64,000 bases of DNA from Candidatus Cybelea sp. (GTDB lineage Bacteria; Vulcanimicrobiota; Vulcanimicrobiia; Vulcanimicrobiales; Vulcanimicrobiaceae). Of this stretch, positions 8,106 through 16,585 are shown one piece after another. Positions within the stretch are counted from its first letter, which is position 1; every line of letters starts with the position of its first letter. A program made the translations under genes and the position numbers. Under the pieces are notes generated by a model. It was not told where the DNA came from. It searched no databases and saw only the letters and a program-made list of their open reading frames with translations. The DNA lies in the NCBI GenBank assembly GCA_036489315.1, contig DASXFZ010000029.1, positions 62,001 to 126,000 on the forward strand, written 5' to 3'.

Positions 8106-11100
8106 ATGTGGCTGACCGATCTCTTCGTTCGCAGGCCGACGCTCGTCACGGTCTTTCTCTCGCTGGTGCTGCTTGCGGGCACGATCGCCGGCTTCAACTT
8201 GGTAAAACAGCAGCTTCCGAATTACGACGTGCCCTCGATCCAAGTGCAGCTGACGTACTCGGGAGCCTCGACGACGGAGATGCGCGATGCGATCGTTCGT
8301 CCGCTCGAGGATCAGATCGCGGGGGCGCCCGACCTTAGTTACATCGAAACGTCGATTCAGCCCGGGCAGGCCTCGATCGTCGCCGTCTTCTCCTTGACCT
8401 CCGATCAGAATACGGATCTCGTTCAGGTGCAGGGGCGCGTGCAGAACTCGTTGCACCAGCTGCCGAGCGATCTTCCGACGCCGCAAATCTCGATCTACAA
8501 CCCGAGCGAGGCGGTCGTCGTCTCACTGAGTGCTTCTTCGTCGACGCTCTCGCTGGGCGACCTTTCATCGATCGTGACCAATACGATCGTTCCGTCGATC
8601 GAACAAGTCCCCGGCGTCTCGTTCGTTCAGGAGAACGGCGCCGTCACGGCGTCGATACAGGTTAACGTCAATCCGCGGGCGCTGCAGTCCTCCGGCTTCA
8701 CGCTGACCGACGTGATCAACGCGGTCGCGAACAATAACGTACGCGCTCCCGGCGGCATCGTGTACCAGCCGAACCGAGAGACGAACCTCGACATTCGCGG
8801 CGACATCACCGACGTGCCCTCGGTCGCGGGGCTGCTGCTCGGGAACACGACGACCTCGCCCGCCGGATCGGCGGAAAGCACGGTCTATCCGTGGACGGCT
8901 GCGCCGCGGCTCTACCGGATCGGCGACATCGCAAACGTGAAGGACGCCTACGAAACGCAGCGCGTCTATGCCTACACAAACGCAAAGCCCACCGTCGAGC
9001 TCGACGTCCAGAAGGCCGCCGGCGCGAGCGAGGTCGCTGCGTCCAACGCGGTGCTCGCCCAGCTTCCCGCACTGCGGGCGCAGTATCCGGATATCAATTT
9101 TTCGGTTTTGAGCGTTCAGTCGACGTACACGAAGGAGCTGCTCTCCGGCGTCACGCGGACGCTGATCGAGGGCATCCTCTTCACGGCGATCGTGATGCTG
9201 TTTTTCCTGCGCTCTTGGCGCAACGCGATCGTCGTCATGATCTCCGTGCCGGCCTCGTTCCTCGTCACGCTGGCCGCGATGCGCCTCGTCGGCTTTACGC
9301 TCGACACCGTATCGCTGCTGGCGATGACGCTGATGATCGGCATCCTCGTCGACGACTCGATCGTCGTCTTGGAGAATATCGAACGGCATCACGCCGAGGG
9401 CGAGGCGCCCAGAGCGGCTGCGGTCAACGGCCTGACGCAGATCGGCGTTGCGACGATCGTCATTACGCTGGTAATCGTCGTCGTCTTTGCGCCGATTTCG
9501 TTCCTCCCCGGTTCCGTCGGCCTCTTCTTGCGCGAGTTCGGCCTCGTCGTTACGGTCGCGACGCTGACGTCGCTCTTCGTATCCTTTGCGGTCACGCCGG
9601 CGCTGGCCGGGCGCTGGGCGCTGTATTCGCGCTGGAAACCGTGGAAAATCGTCGATCGATTCGGCCGCGGCTTCGAGAACGTTCGGCAATGGTATACGCG
9701 GCGCGCGCTTCCGTGGGGGCTCGAGCACCGCTCGGCCGTCGTGTGGATCTCGTTCGTGAGCCTGGTTCTCGCGTTGCTGTTGATACCGCTTGGGATCGTC
9801 GGTTTCGAATACATGCCGCCGGTCGACCGCGGTGAGATCTTCGTCAACATCGAGTTCCCGACGGGAACGCCGCTGACGCAGACGCAGCAGGCCGTGCTTA
9901 AGGCCGAACGCGTTATCGACGGCATCGCGGATATGCAGTCCGAGACCACAATGGCGGGCGCCTATCAGGGGCAGGTCAGCGGCTACATCAATAACGGCGC
10001 AATCGGACAGATCCACCTCTTCCTGCGCGATCGGCGGGGGCACTCGACCGAGTATTGGTCCGACTACCTGCGCTCGAAGATCGGCGGGCTTTTGCCCGGC
10101 GCCAACGTCGTCGCGGTTCCGGCGACCGATCCGTCCGGCGGCATCGCCCAGCCGATCGCCTACGTCGTTTCGAGCCTAACCGCGGATCCTTCACAGGCGG
10201 CGGCGCGTGCGTATTCCGCGCTGGCGGCGACGCCGGGAACCGTCGACGCGACGACGTCGCTCACGAACGAGGCGCCGCAAGTCGAGGTCGAGTTCGACCG
10301 CAACAACGCGCGCGCACTCGACGCAAGCATCGGCACGGCGTCGACGGCCGTGCGTGCCGCGTTCGGCGGCGATACGGCAACGCAGTTCACCGGTGCCCAG
10401 GGGCTCAAAGACGTACAAGTGATCTACCCGCCGGCCGATCTGCGCTCGCTGGGTCAGATCTCGGCGATTCCGATACGCGCGAACAACGGCTCGATCGTGC
10501 GCGTCGGCGACATCATTACGCTGGTCGGCGCGCCGGCGCCGCCGCTGATCATGCGGATCGACCGGCGCAACGTCGTGCTGATCGGGGCGAACGTCGCTCC
10601 CGGCGCGACGCTTTCAAACGTCGAGCGAGCCTTCGAGAAGCGGCTGCGGCAGCTCGATCTGCCAAAAAGCATCGTCGTTACGCCGGTCGCCGGCGGTAAT
10701 CAGGAGAGCGTGCACGATACCGCGACCGAGATGGCCGTCTCGCTGGCGCTCTCGATCTTGCTGGTCTACCTACTGATGGTCGCGCTCTACAACGGCTACG
10801 TGACGCCGTTCATCATCATGTTCACGGTTCCGGTCGCGGTGGTCGGCGCGCTCGGCGCGCTTGCGCTCACCCACCAGACGCTCAATCTCTTCTCGATGAT
10901 CGGCGCGATCCTGCTCGTCGGCTTGGTGTCGAAGAACGGCATTCTGCTCGTCGACTTCGCCAATCAGCTGCGCGAACGCGGGCTTACCAAGCTCGAAGCG
11001 ATCGAGGAGAGCGCGCACGCGAGATTTCGGCCGATCGTCATGACGACGATCGCGATGATCGCCGGGATGCTGCCCCTGGCGCTCGCGCTCGATCCGGGGT

Positions 11101-11297
11101 CGCAGGCCGAGCGTCCGCTGGGCATCGTCGTGATCGGCGGCCTCTCGAGCTCGCTGGTTCTGACGCTGCTGCTTATTCCGATTATGTATCTACGCTTTGC
11201 GCCGCAGCATTTTCGCTCGTCCTCGCTCAACGGCGAAGCCGATTCGCATCAGATCGAGCTGCCGATGCCGCTGCCGGCCGCCGGCGAAACCGACTGA
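8106..11297 (+). CDS. RND efflux pump, MdtB/MdtC-like (second subunit)
   Basis: Second RND exporter of the operon, 1063 aa, close to the usual 1020-1060 aa. It starts MWLTDLFVRRPTLVTV and carries the TM4 motif GILVDDSIVVLEN and GLVSKNGILLVDFA. It resembles its upstream neighbour along the whole length apart from that protein's insert, so the two arose by duplication. Three bases separate the genes. Two different pumps with one adaptor recall MdtABC, where MdtB and MdtC form a heterotrimer that exports bile salts, flavonoids and antibiotics. The substrate here is unknown. The C-terminal 49 bases overlap the tail of the convergent DUF2277 gene. Confidence 0.93.
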   Translation: MWLTDLFVRRPTLVTVFLSLVLLAGTIAGFNLVKQQLPNYDVPSIQVQLTYSGASTTEMRDAIVRPLEDQIAGAPDLSYIETSIQPGQASIVAVFSLTSDQNTDLVQVQGRVQNSLHQLPSDLPTPQISIYNPSEAVVVSLSASSSTLSLGDLSSIVTNTIVPSIEQVPGVSFVQENGAVTASIQVNVNPRALQSSGFTLTDVINAVANNNVRAPGGIVYQPNRETNLDIRGDITDVPSVAGLLLGNTTTSPAGSAESTVYPWTAAPRLYRIGDIANVKDAYETQRVYAYTNAKPTVELDVQKAAGASEVAASNAVLAQLPALRAQYPDINFSVLSVQSTYTKELLSGVTRTLIEGILFTAIVMLFFLRSWRNAIVVMISVPASFLVTLAAMRLVGFTLDTVSLLAMTLMIGILVDDSIVVLENIERHHAEGEAPRAAAVNGLTQIGVATIVITLVIVVVFAPISFLPGSVGLFLREFGLVVTVATLTSLFVSFAVTPALAGRWALYSRWKPWKIVDRFGRGFENVRQWYTRRALPWGLEHRSAVVWISFVSLVLALLLIPLGIVGFEYMPPVDRGEIFVNIEFPTGTPLTQTQQAVLKAERVIDGIADMQSETTMAGAYQGQVSGYINNGAIGQIHLFLRDRRGHSTEYWSDYLRSKIGGLLPGANVVAVPATDPSGGIAQPIAYVVSSLTADPSQAAARAYSALAATPGTVDATTSLTNEAPQVEVEFDRNNARALDASIGTASTAVRAAFGGDTATQFTGAQGLKDVQVIYPPADLRSLGQISAIPIRANNGSIVRVGDIITLVGAPAPPLIMRIDRRNVVLIGANVAPGATLSNVERAFEKRLRQLDLPKSIVVTPVAGGNQESVHDTATEMAVSLALSILLVYLLMVALYNGYVTPFIIMFTVPVAVVGALGALALTHQTLNLFSMIGAILLVGLVSKNGILLVDFANQLRERGLTKLEAIEESAHARFRPIVMTTIAMIAGMLPLALALDPGSQAERPLGIVVIGGLSSSLVLTLLLIPIMYLRFAPQHFRSSSLNGEADSHQIELPMPLPAAGETD

Positions 11298-11557
11298 CGC
11301 CGCAGCGCGCCGCGCGCTTTGGCCTTCGCGTTCTCCGTCTCCCGATCGCGCGCTGGAGCGTGCGTTACCAGTGAGTCGAGCAGTTCCGTCGCCGCAGTGG
11401 TGACGCGCTCGACGGCTCGCTCGAACGCGGCCTCGTTGGCTTTCGACGGGCGCGCGAATCCGCTCAGCTTGCGGACGAACTGCACCGCCGAAGCGCGGAT
11501 CTCGGCGTCGGTCGCCGGCGGCTCGAAGTTATGCAGGGTCTTGATATTGCGGCACAC
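11249..11557 (-). CDS. DUF2277 family protein
   Basis: Small cytosolic protein of 102 aa. The start MCRNIKTLHNFEPPAT, followed by EIRASAVQFVRKLSGF and PSKANEAAFERAV, is the hallmark of DUF2277, a widespread family with no known function. A conserved Cys2 is retained. The last part (GALRRQSVSPAAGS) is not conserved and overlaps the 3' end of the second RND pump gene by 49 bases, tail to tail. It lies just downstream of the MgtC-like gene on the same strand (gap 22 bases), so the two may be co-transcribed. Confidence 0.88.
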   Translation of the reverse strand: MCRNIKTLHNFEPPATDAEIRASAVQFVRKLSGFARPSKANEAAFERAVERVTTAATELLDSLVTHAPARDRETENAKAKARGALRRQSVSPAAGSGIGSSI

Positions 11558-11579
11558 GTTGCTCTCCAGGATCGGGATT

Positions 11580-12284
11580 TTACGGGGCGCTTTTCTGCCA
11601 TTCCGAGGCTTCTACGCCGCTCAACGACAGCAGCTGCCCGCAAAGGGTTTCGACCGCACGATCGTTGGCTTTGGGCGAATAGATGGCGGCGCGCAGGCTG
11701 ATGAAGCCGTCGTCGGTGCGCCGGTGTTCGATCGATTGCAGGCCGATCGTCGAGCCGCCGGCGGCGTCGAGGATTGCGCTTGCGGCTGCGTCCTGGCTCT
11801 CAGGGCGGCAAAGCGCCGATAGCTTGTACCTCGTTTCGGCGGCCTGCCGGGCGTGGGCGCGCGCGTCGATTGCGTCGGCGACCGGTTGAAAGACGCAGTT
11901 GAGCAAAATGATGGCGGCCGCTCCGGCGAAGGCTTCCGCCCAGAGGCCGAAACCGGCGAGTGCTCCGACCGCGGCCGTGGCCCACATCGTCGCGGCCGTG
12001 TTGAGCCCCGAGACGTTCGCCCCCGTGCGCAGGATGACGCCCCCGGCGATGAAGCCGACACCGGTGACGACGCCGGCGACGATACGGGTCCTGTCGCCCG
12101 CGCCCATGACGATGTCGAGCAGCGTAAAGAGCGCGGCGCCGATGGCCACGAGGCTGGTCGTATGCAGGCCGGCAGACCGCTGACGCCACTGACGCTCGAA
12201 GCCGATGAAGGCGCCCAAGAGCGCGGCGATACCGAGTCTCACGAAGAGCTCGAGCGGGGTAATGTGCGACAGCGAGGCGCTCAC
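11580..12284 (-). CDS. MgtC/SapB family membrane protein
   Basis: MgtC-like protein of 234 aa from the GTG at 12284. The start was chosen because the family opening (ITPLELFVRLGIAALLGAFIGFERQW) follows at once; an upstream ATG at 12386 would add 34 non-conserved residues and run past the start of the divergent gene. Signature stretches are ERQWRQRSAGLHTTSLVAIGAAL, RIVAGVVTGVGFIAGGVI and GLNTAATMWATAAVGALAGFG, across about five TM helices. A C-terminal ACT-like domain of about 75 residues follows. MgtC proteins modulate Mg2+/phosphate homeostasis and the F-type ATPase in intracellular bacteria; many environmental members have no proven role. Confidence 0.9.
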   Translation of the reverse strand: MSASLSHITPLELFVRLGIAALLGAFIGFERQWRQRSAGLHTTSLVAIGAALFTLLDIVMGAGDRTRIVAGVVTGVGFIAGGVILRTGANVSGLNTAATMWATAAVGALAGFGLWAEAFAGAAAIILLNCVFQPVADAIDARAHARQAAETRYKLSALCRPESQDAAASAILDAAGGSTIGLQSIEHRRTDDGFISLRAAIYSPKANDRAVETLCGQLLSLSGVEASEWQKSAP

Positions 12285-12370
12285 CGGACCACCATCGGGG
12301 CGTCGATTCGCCGGACGAGCCGCAGATTCAGCCGGCAGGCACCCTGCGAGCGCAAATCGTAAGGCGGCGC

Positions 12371-13273
12371 ATGGAACGCTGGCCAACGCTTCGCTACGAC
12401 GATTGGAAAGAGAGCCTGGCGACGCTCCACCTATGGACGCAGATCGTCGGCAAGATCCGTCTGCGGCTGACGCCGCCGATCAATCAGTGGTGGAACGTTG
12501 CCCTCTACGTGACCCCGAGCGGGCTTACGACCGCGGCGATGCCCTACGGTGACGGGCGTTCCTTCGCGATTACCTTTGATTTTTTGCAACACCGGCTCCA
12601 GCTCGACGGCTGCGACGGCGAGCACGCCGGATTTGCGCTCGAGCCGATGACGGTTGCTGCATTCTACGAACGGCTGATGGACGAGCTGCGGGCGCTCGAT
12701 TTCTCCGTGCGGATCGATACGATGCCCAGCGAGATCGCCGGCGCGATCGCGTTCGAGCGCGACACCATTCACGGGTCCTACGATGCGCCTTATGTGGAGC
12801 GCTTCTTCCGGGCACTGCTGCAGGCCGATCGCCTCTGCAAGATTTTCCGCGCCGGCTTTATCGGCAAGGCCAGCCCCGTGCATTTCTTCTGGGGAAGCTT
12901 CGATTTGTCGGCGACTCGCTTCTCCGGACGCCGCGCACCCCTGCATCCCAGCGTTCCGAACTTGCCCGACTTTGTGACGCGCGAAGCGTATTCGCACGAA
13001 GAGTACAGCGTCGGGTTTTGGCCGGGCGGGCCAGGAATCGAAGCCTCGTTTTATGCCTACGCCTATCCCGAGCCCAACGGTTTCGCCGATGCCGCCGTCG
13101 CGACGCCCGGAGTCTGGAACGGCGCGATGCGCGAGTTTTTGCTGCCGTACGAGAGCGCGCGAGCTTCGCCGGATCCCGATCGCATTGTCCTGGGCTTCTT
13201 CGAGTCGACCTACGAAGCTGCGGCAAATCTCGGCCATTGGGATCGCGCCTCTCTCGAGCGCGTCGCCGGCTAA
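12371..13273 (+). CDS. DUF5996 family protein
   Basis: Soluble protein of 300 aa with the DUF5996 opening WPTLRYDDWKESLATLHLWTQIVGKIRL, then PPINQWWNVALYVTPSGLTT and the segments VHFFWGSFDLSATRFSGR and YSHEEYSVGFWPG. The family is common in Actinobacteria and Proteobacteria and no function is established. The many conserved Trp, His and Phe residues suggest a binding pocket rather than a structural role. It is divergent from the MgtC-like gene and convergent with comEC, with only a few bases between the stops. Confidence 0.88.
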   Translation: MERWPTLRYDDWKESLATLHLWTQIVGKIRLRLTPPINQWWNVALYVTPSGLTTAAMPYGDGRSFAITFDFLQHRLQLDGCDGEHAGFALEPMTVAAFYERLMDELRALDFSVRIDTMPSEIAGAIAFERDTIHGSYDAPYVERFFRALLQADRLCKIFRAGFIGKASPVHFFWGSFDLSATRFSGRRAPLHPSVPNLPDFVTREAYSHEEYSVGFWPGGPGIEASFYAYAYPEPNGFADAAVATPGVWNGAMREFLLPYESARASPDPDRIVLGFFESTYEAAANLGHWDRASLERVAG

Positions 13274-13277
13274 TACG

Positions 13278-15593
13278 CTAGAGTTTGGCCGGCAGAAAAC
13301 TCGAAACGGTGAAGCCCGCTCCATTGCTTACGACGCCGACGCCCCCGTCTTCGTCGGTACGGTAGATGCGCGCGCCGAATCGGCGTAGCGTCTCCAGGGT
13401 CGACGCTGCGGGATGCCCGAAGAGGTTGTGCCGCCCGACCGAGACGATCGCAACCCGCGGAGCCACCGCCGCGATGAACGCCGGCGACGATCCATAGGCC
13501 GAGCCATGGTGGCCGACCTTGAGCACGCCGGCGCGCAAATCGATTCCTTCGCGCAGAAACCGCTGCTCCGCTTCAGTTCCGGCATCGCCGGTAAAGAGCA
13601 TGTGAAACCCACGATAGTCGAGCACGAACGCCAGCGAGTTGCTGTTGATCGCGTTGCCTCCGCCGATGAAGGGCAAGGAAGGGCCGATGAACCTCAGCGT
13701 AACGCCGTCGTCGGTCTGCCAGCGTAGACCGGCGCGCGGGTAAAAAATCGGCACGCCCGCCCCGCGGGCGGTCGCGATCGCGTCGCGATACGCGTGGCCG
13801 CTGTAGCTCTGGCCGCCGTCGTCGAACGCAGCGACGCCTATCCGGCGAAGTACCGGCGCGACGCCGCCCGCGTGATCGCCGTGCGGGTGCGACAGAATCA
13901 GTGCGTCGAGCCGGTGTATCCCCTGTCGTAAGAGGAACGGCACGACCGTCCGTTCGCCGACGCGTTCGGCGACCGAATCGCCGTTACGCGAGCCTCGTTC
14001 GAGGCGTCCGCCGGCGTCGACCAGGAGCGCGTGGCCGCGCGGCGTTTGAATCACGATTCCGTCGGCCTGTCCCACGTCGAGGACCGTTATGCGCAGACGT
14101 CCGTCGAACGTCTGCGGCGGCCAGAGTACGAAGCCGGTTGCAAGCGCAAGCGCGGCGGCCGCCGGCGTGCGTGCGCCTTTGTTCCAAAGCGCGGGCGCCG
14201 CGAGCAGCGCGACGTCGTAGAACGCAATGCACCACGCCGGCGCCGGTGTCATCGGCAGCACGGAGTATGGTGCTCCGGCGACGGTCTGCACGACGCCGAG
14301 CATCCACGCGAGCAGCCATGAGTTGAGGTTCGCGCACGCAGCGGCTAACGGTTCGCACCAGCTCAGCGCGAGCTGCCCCGCGCCCAACGCCATCGTCAGG
14401 GCGACGCAGGGAACCACCGCGAGGTTTGCCGCGACGGCGTAGGGCGCAAACTGCAAAAAGACGGCCGCGCCGAGCGGCCACGTTCCGAGCTGGGTCGCCA
14501 GCGTGAGCATCAGCCCTTCACGTACGCGCGCAGGTAAGGCGACGTGCGCTTCGATCGCGCGCTCGATTGGGGTCGCGCAGGCGAAGATGGCGCCGACGCA
14601 AGAGAATGAAAGCGCAAACGACGCGCTGGCGACGCTCTGGGGGCGCAAGTACGCGACGACGATCGCGGCGCCGGCGAGCGAGTTGAATGAAAACGTCGCG
14701 CGGCCGCAAGCGCGTGCAATCAGCGCAAGCGATGCCATCGTGGCGGCGCGCTCGGCGGGCAGCTGCGCTCCACTCCACCAGACGAAAGCCCACGCAAGCG
14801 CGATGGCGAGCGCGCAGGTCGACCAGCGCGGCAGCGCGGCCAGCGAAAGCAGGAGCAGGCAGAGTGCGGTCACCGCGCCCACGTGCAGACCGGCGGTGAC
14901 CAACACGTGTACGGTGCCGGTCTCTTGAAACTCGCTGCGCAAGAGCGGCGGCAGCGCCGAGCGTTCTCCCCACAGCTCGCCCGCAAGCACCGAAGCCGCC
15001 GGTTCGCCGAGACGCTCCCGCAATCGCTCGTGTGCCCACAGGTGCAATTGCGCCAGAGCGATCGCCGCACTCCAGTGCGAGCCGGAGGAGGAGAGGATCT
15101 CGGCTTCGTCGAGCCGTCCGTCGACGCCACGGTCGTGCTCGATCGCGCGTTCGCTCGGCTCGCCGGGATTTCGTGCATCGTCGAACGGCGCGAGCCGGCC
15201 TCGCACGATCAGCTGCGCTCCGGGAGTTCGTGCCTCAGAACGCAGGCGGCCGAGCACGATCGTACCGTCGTCGAGCGCGAGCGTCATTGCCGTCGATCCG
15301 TCGTCGGTGACTTCTCGGTCGAGCAGCGTCGCGGCGTACCGGGCCGTGCGGCGTTCCTGCACTATCCGCTCGCCGTTGTGGCGGAGTTGCGCGTTCGACG
15401 CGGCGGCGACCAGGGCGAGCAATACGACGACGCGAAAGCGCGGCGACTCGCGGCCAAAACAGAGATAAACGGCCAACGCCGCCAAACCGATTGCCTCCAC
15501 GGGGCGGAAATCGGCGGAGAGCGGCGTAACGGCTAGCGTTCCTAACAAGGTCGCGACCGAACAGCAAAGGAGTCCCCACGATGGCATCGCCAT
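13278..15593 (-). CDS. comEC: DNA internalization protein ComEC/Rec2
   Basis: Inner-membrane channel that brings single-stranded DNA into the cytoplasm during natural transformation. The 771-aa protein has the three expected parts. First come N-terminal TM helices with an OB-like periplasmic domain (about 1-170). Then comes the competence multi-TM domain (about 195-490), with ELWGERSALPPLLRSEFQETGTVHVLVTAGLHVG. Last is a C-terminal metallo-beta-lactamase-like domain with LDVGQADGIVIQTPRG, the metal-binding SHPHGDHAGG, FTGDAG and KVGHHGS. All metal-binding motifs are intact. comEA lies about 10 kb away at 25268, so the DNA-uptake genes are split in this genome. Start ATG 15593 gives a normal first TM helix. 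Confidence 0.94.
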   Translation of the reverse strand: MAMPSWGLLCCSVATLLGTLAVTPLSADFRPVEAIGLAALAVYLCFGRESPRFRVVVLLALVAAASNAQLRHNGERIVQERRTARYAATLLDREVTDDGSTAMTLALDDGTIVLGRLRSEARTPGAQLIVRGRLAPFDDARNPGEPSERAIEHDRGVDGRLDEAEILSSSGSHWSAAIALAQLHLWAHERLRERLGEPAASVLAGELWGERSALPPLLRSEFQETGTVHVLVTAGLHVGAVTALCLLLLSLAALPRWSTCALAIALAWAFVWWSGAQLPAERAATMASLALIARACGRATFSFNSLAGAAIVVAYLRPQSVASASFALSFSCVGAIFACATPIERAIEAHVALPARVREGLMLTLATQLGTWPLGAAVFLQFAPYAVAANLAVVPCVALTMALGAGQLALSWCEPLAAACANLNSWLLAWMLGVVQTVAGAPYSVLPMTPAPAWCIAFYDVALLAAPALWNKGARTPAAAALALATGFVLWPPQTFDGRLRITVLDVGQADGIVIQTPRGHALLVDAGGRLERGSRNGDSVAERVGERTVVPFLLRQGIHRLDALILSHPHGDHAGGVAPVLRRIGVAAFDDGGQSYSGHAYRDAIATARGAGVPIFYPRAGLRWQTDDGVTLRFIGPSLPFIGGGNAINSNSLAFVLDYRGFHMLFTGDAGTEAEQRFLREGIDLRAGVLKVGHHGSAYGSSPAFIAAVAPRVAIVSVGRHNLFGHPAASTLETLRRFGARIYRTDEDGGVGVVSNGAGFTVSSFLPAKL

Positions 15594-15649
15594 CCCCCTG
15601 CGACGACCCGGCGCGCCGGCTAGTCGGCACAGCGTAACGGAGCGCGACG

Positions 15650-16585
15650 ATGCGCGTTGTGATTACCGGAGGCGCCGGTTTCATCGGGTCGCACATTGCC
15701 GACGCGTATCTCGCGGCGGGCCACGACGTGCTGATCGTCGATTCGCTCTGGGAACATGGGGGCGGACGGCGCGCCAACGTTCCCGAGGGCGTCTCATTGG
15801 TTCACATGGATATTCGCGACGAGGCGATCGGCCGGATATTCGCCGATTTCGCGCCGGAAGTCGTCAGCCATCACGCCGCCCAGCACTCGGTGGCGATCTC
15901 TTCGCGAGATCCCATCTACGACGCGCAAGTCAACGTGGTCGGCCTGCTCAACGTGCTCGAGCACGCGCAGCGGTCGGGTGCGCGAAAGGTGATCTTCGCC
16001 TCGAGCGGTGCGAGCTTCGGCACGCCGGACCATTTGCCGATTACCGACGATATGCCGCAGCGCCCGAGCTCGCCCTACGGCATCACGAAGATGGTGGCCG
16101 AGCACTACCTGCGTTTCTTCAAGGCCTCCCGGAATCTCGATTTCACCGCCCTTCGGTACGGCAACGTCTACGGGCCGCGCCAAGATCCCAACGGCGAGGC
16201 CGGCGTGATCTCGATCTTCATCGGTAAGTTCTTGGCCCACAAGGGGGTGCGCATCGACTGGGACGGCGAGCAGACGCGCGACTACGTGTACGTCGCAGAC
16301 GTCGCACGCGCGAACCTCGCGGCGCTCGAGCGCGGTTCGGGCGAGTGCTACGTCATCGGAACCAACGTGCAGACCAGCGTGAACGAGATCTATCGCCAGC
16401 TCGTTGCGATCAGCGGCTTCGAAGCGCCAGTCGAACACAGCGAGGCGCGCGTCGGAGACGCGCGGGCCGCACAGTTCGACGCCTCGCGAGCGGCCGCGGA
16501 GCTCGGGTGGACGCCGTCGACGGCACTGAGCGACGGCATTGCCGCGACGTACGAATACTTCGAGCGATGGAGCGCTTCGCTCTAA
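15650..16585 (+). CDS. NAD-dependent epimerase/dehydratase (UDP-glucose 4-epimerase-like)
   Basis: Extended short-chain dehydrogenase of 311 aa that most likely interconverts nucleotide sugars for surface polysaccharide. The NAD-binding motif GGAGFIGSHI is at residues 7-16. The catalytic Ser is in FASSGASFG and the YGITK Tyr/Lys pair lies near residue 143. RYGNVYGPRQDP and DYVYVADVARAN are typical of GalE-type enzymes. The exact sugar cannot be assigned. The gene overlaps the start of the DNA ligase gene by 19 bases in another frame, so the two are probably translated from one message. It is divergent from comEC. Confidence 0.88.
   Translation: MRVVITGGAGFIGSHIADAYLAAGHDVLIVDSLWEHGGGRRANVPEGVSLVHMDIRDEAIGRIFADFAPEVVSHHAAQHSVAISSRDPIYDAQVNVVGLLNVLEHAQRSGARKVIFASSGASFGTPDHLPITDDMPQRPSSPYGITKMVAEHYLRFFKASRNLDFTALRYGNVYGPRQDPNGEAGVISIFIGKFLAHKGVRIDWDGEQTRDYVYVADVARANLAALERGSGECYVIGTNVQTSVNEIYRQLVAISGFEAPVEHSEARVGDARAAQFDASRAAAELGWTPSTALSDGIAATYEYFERWSASL

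Noticed and set aside
6414-8486. 690-codon open frame on the minus strand opposite the RND genes
   Set aside because: Its composition (Arg, Asp, His, Glu-rich, no domain) is that of an antisense shadow of a high-GC gene; the plus-strand RND proteins are unambiguous.
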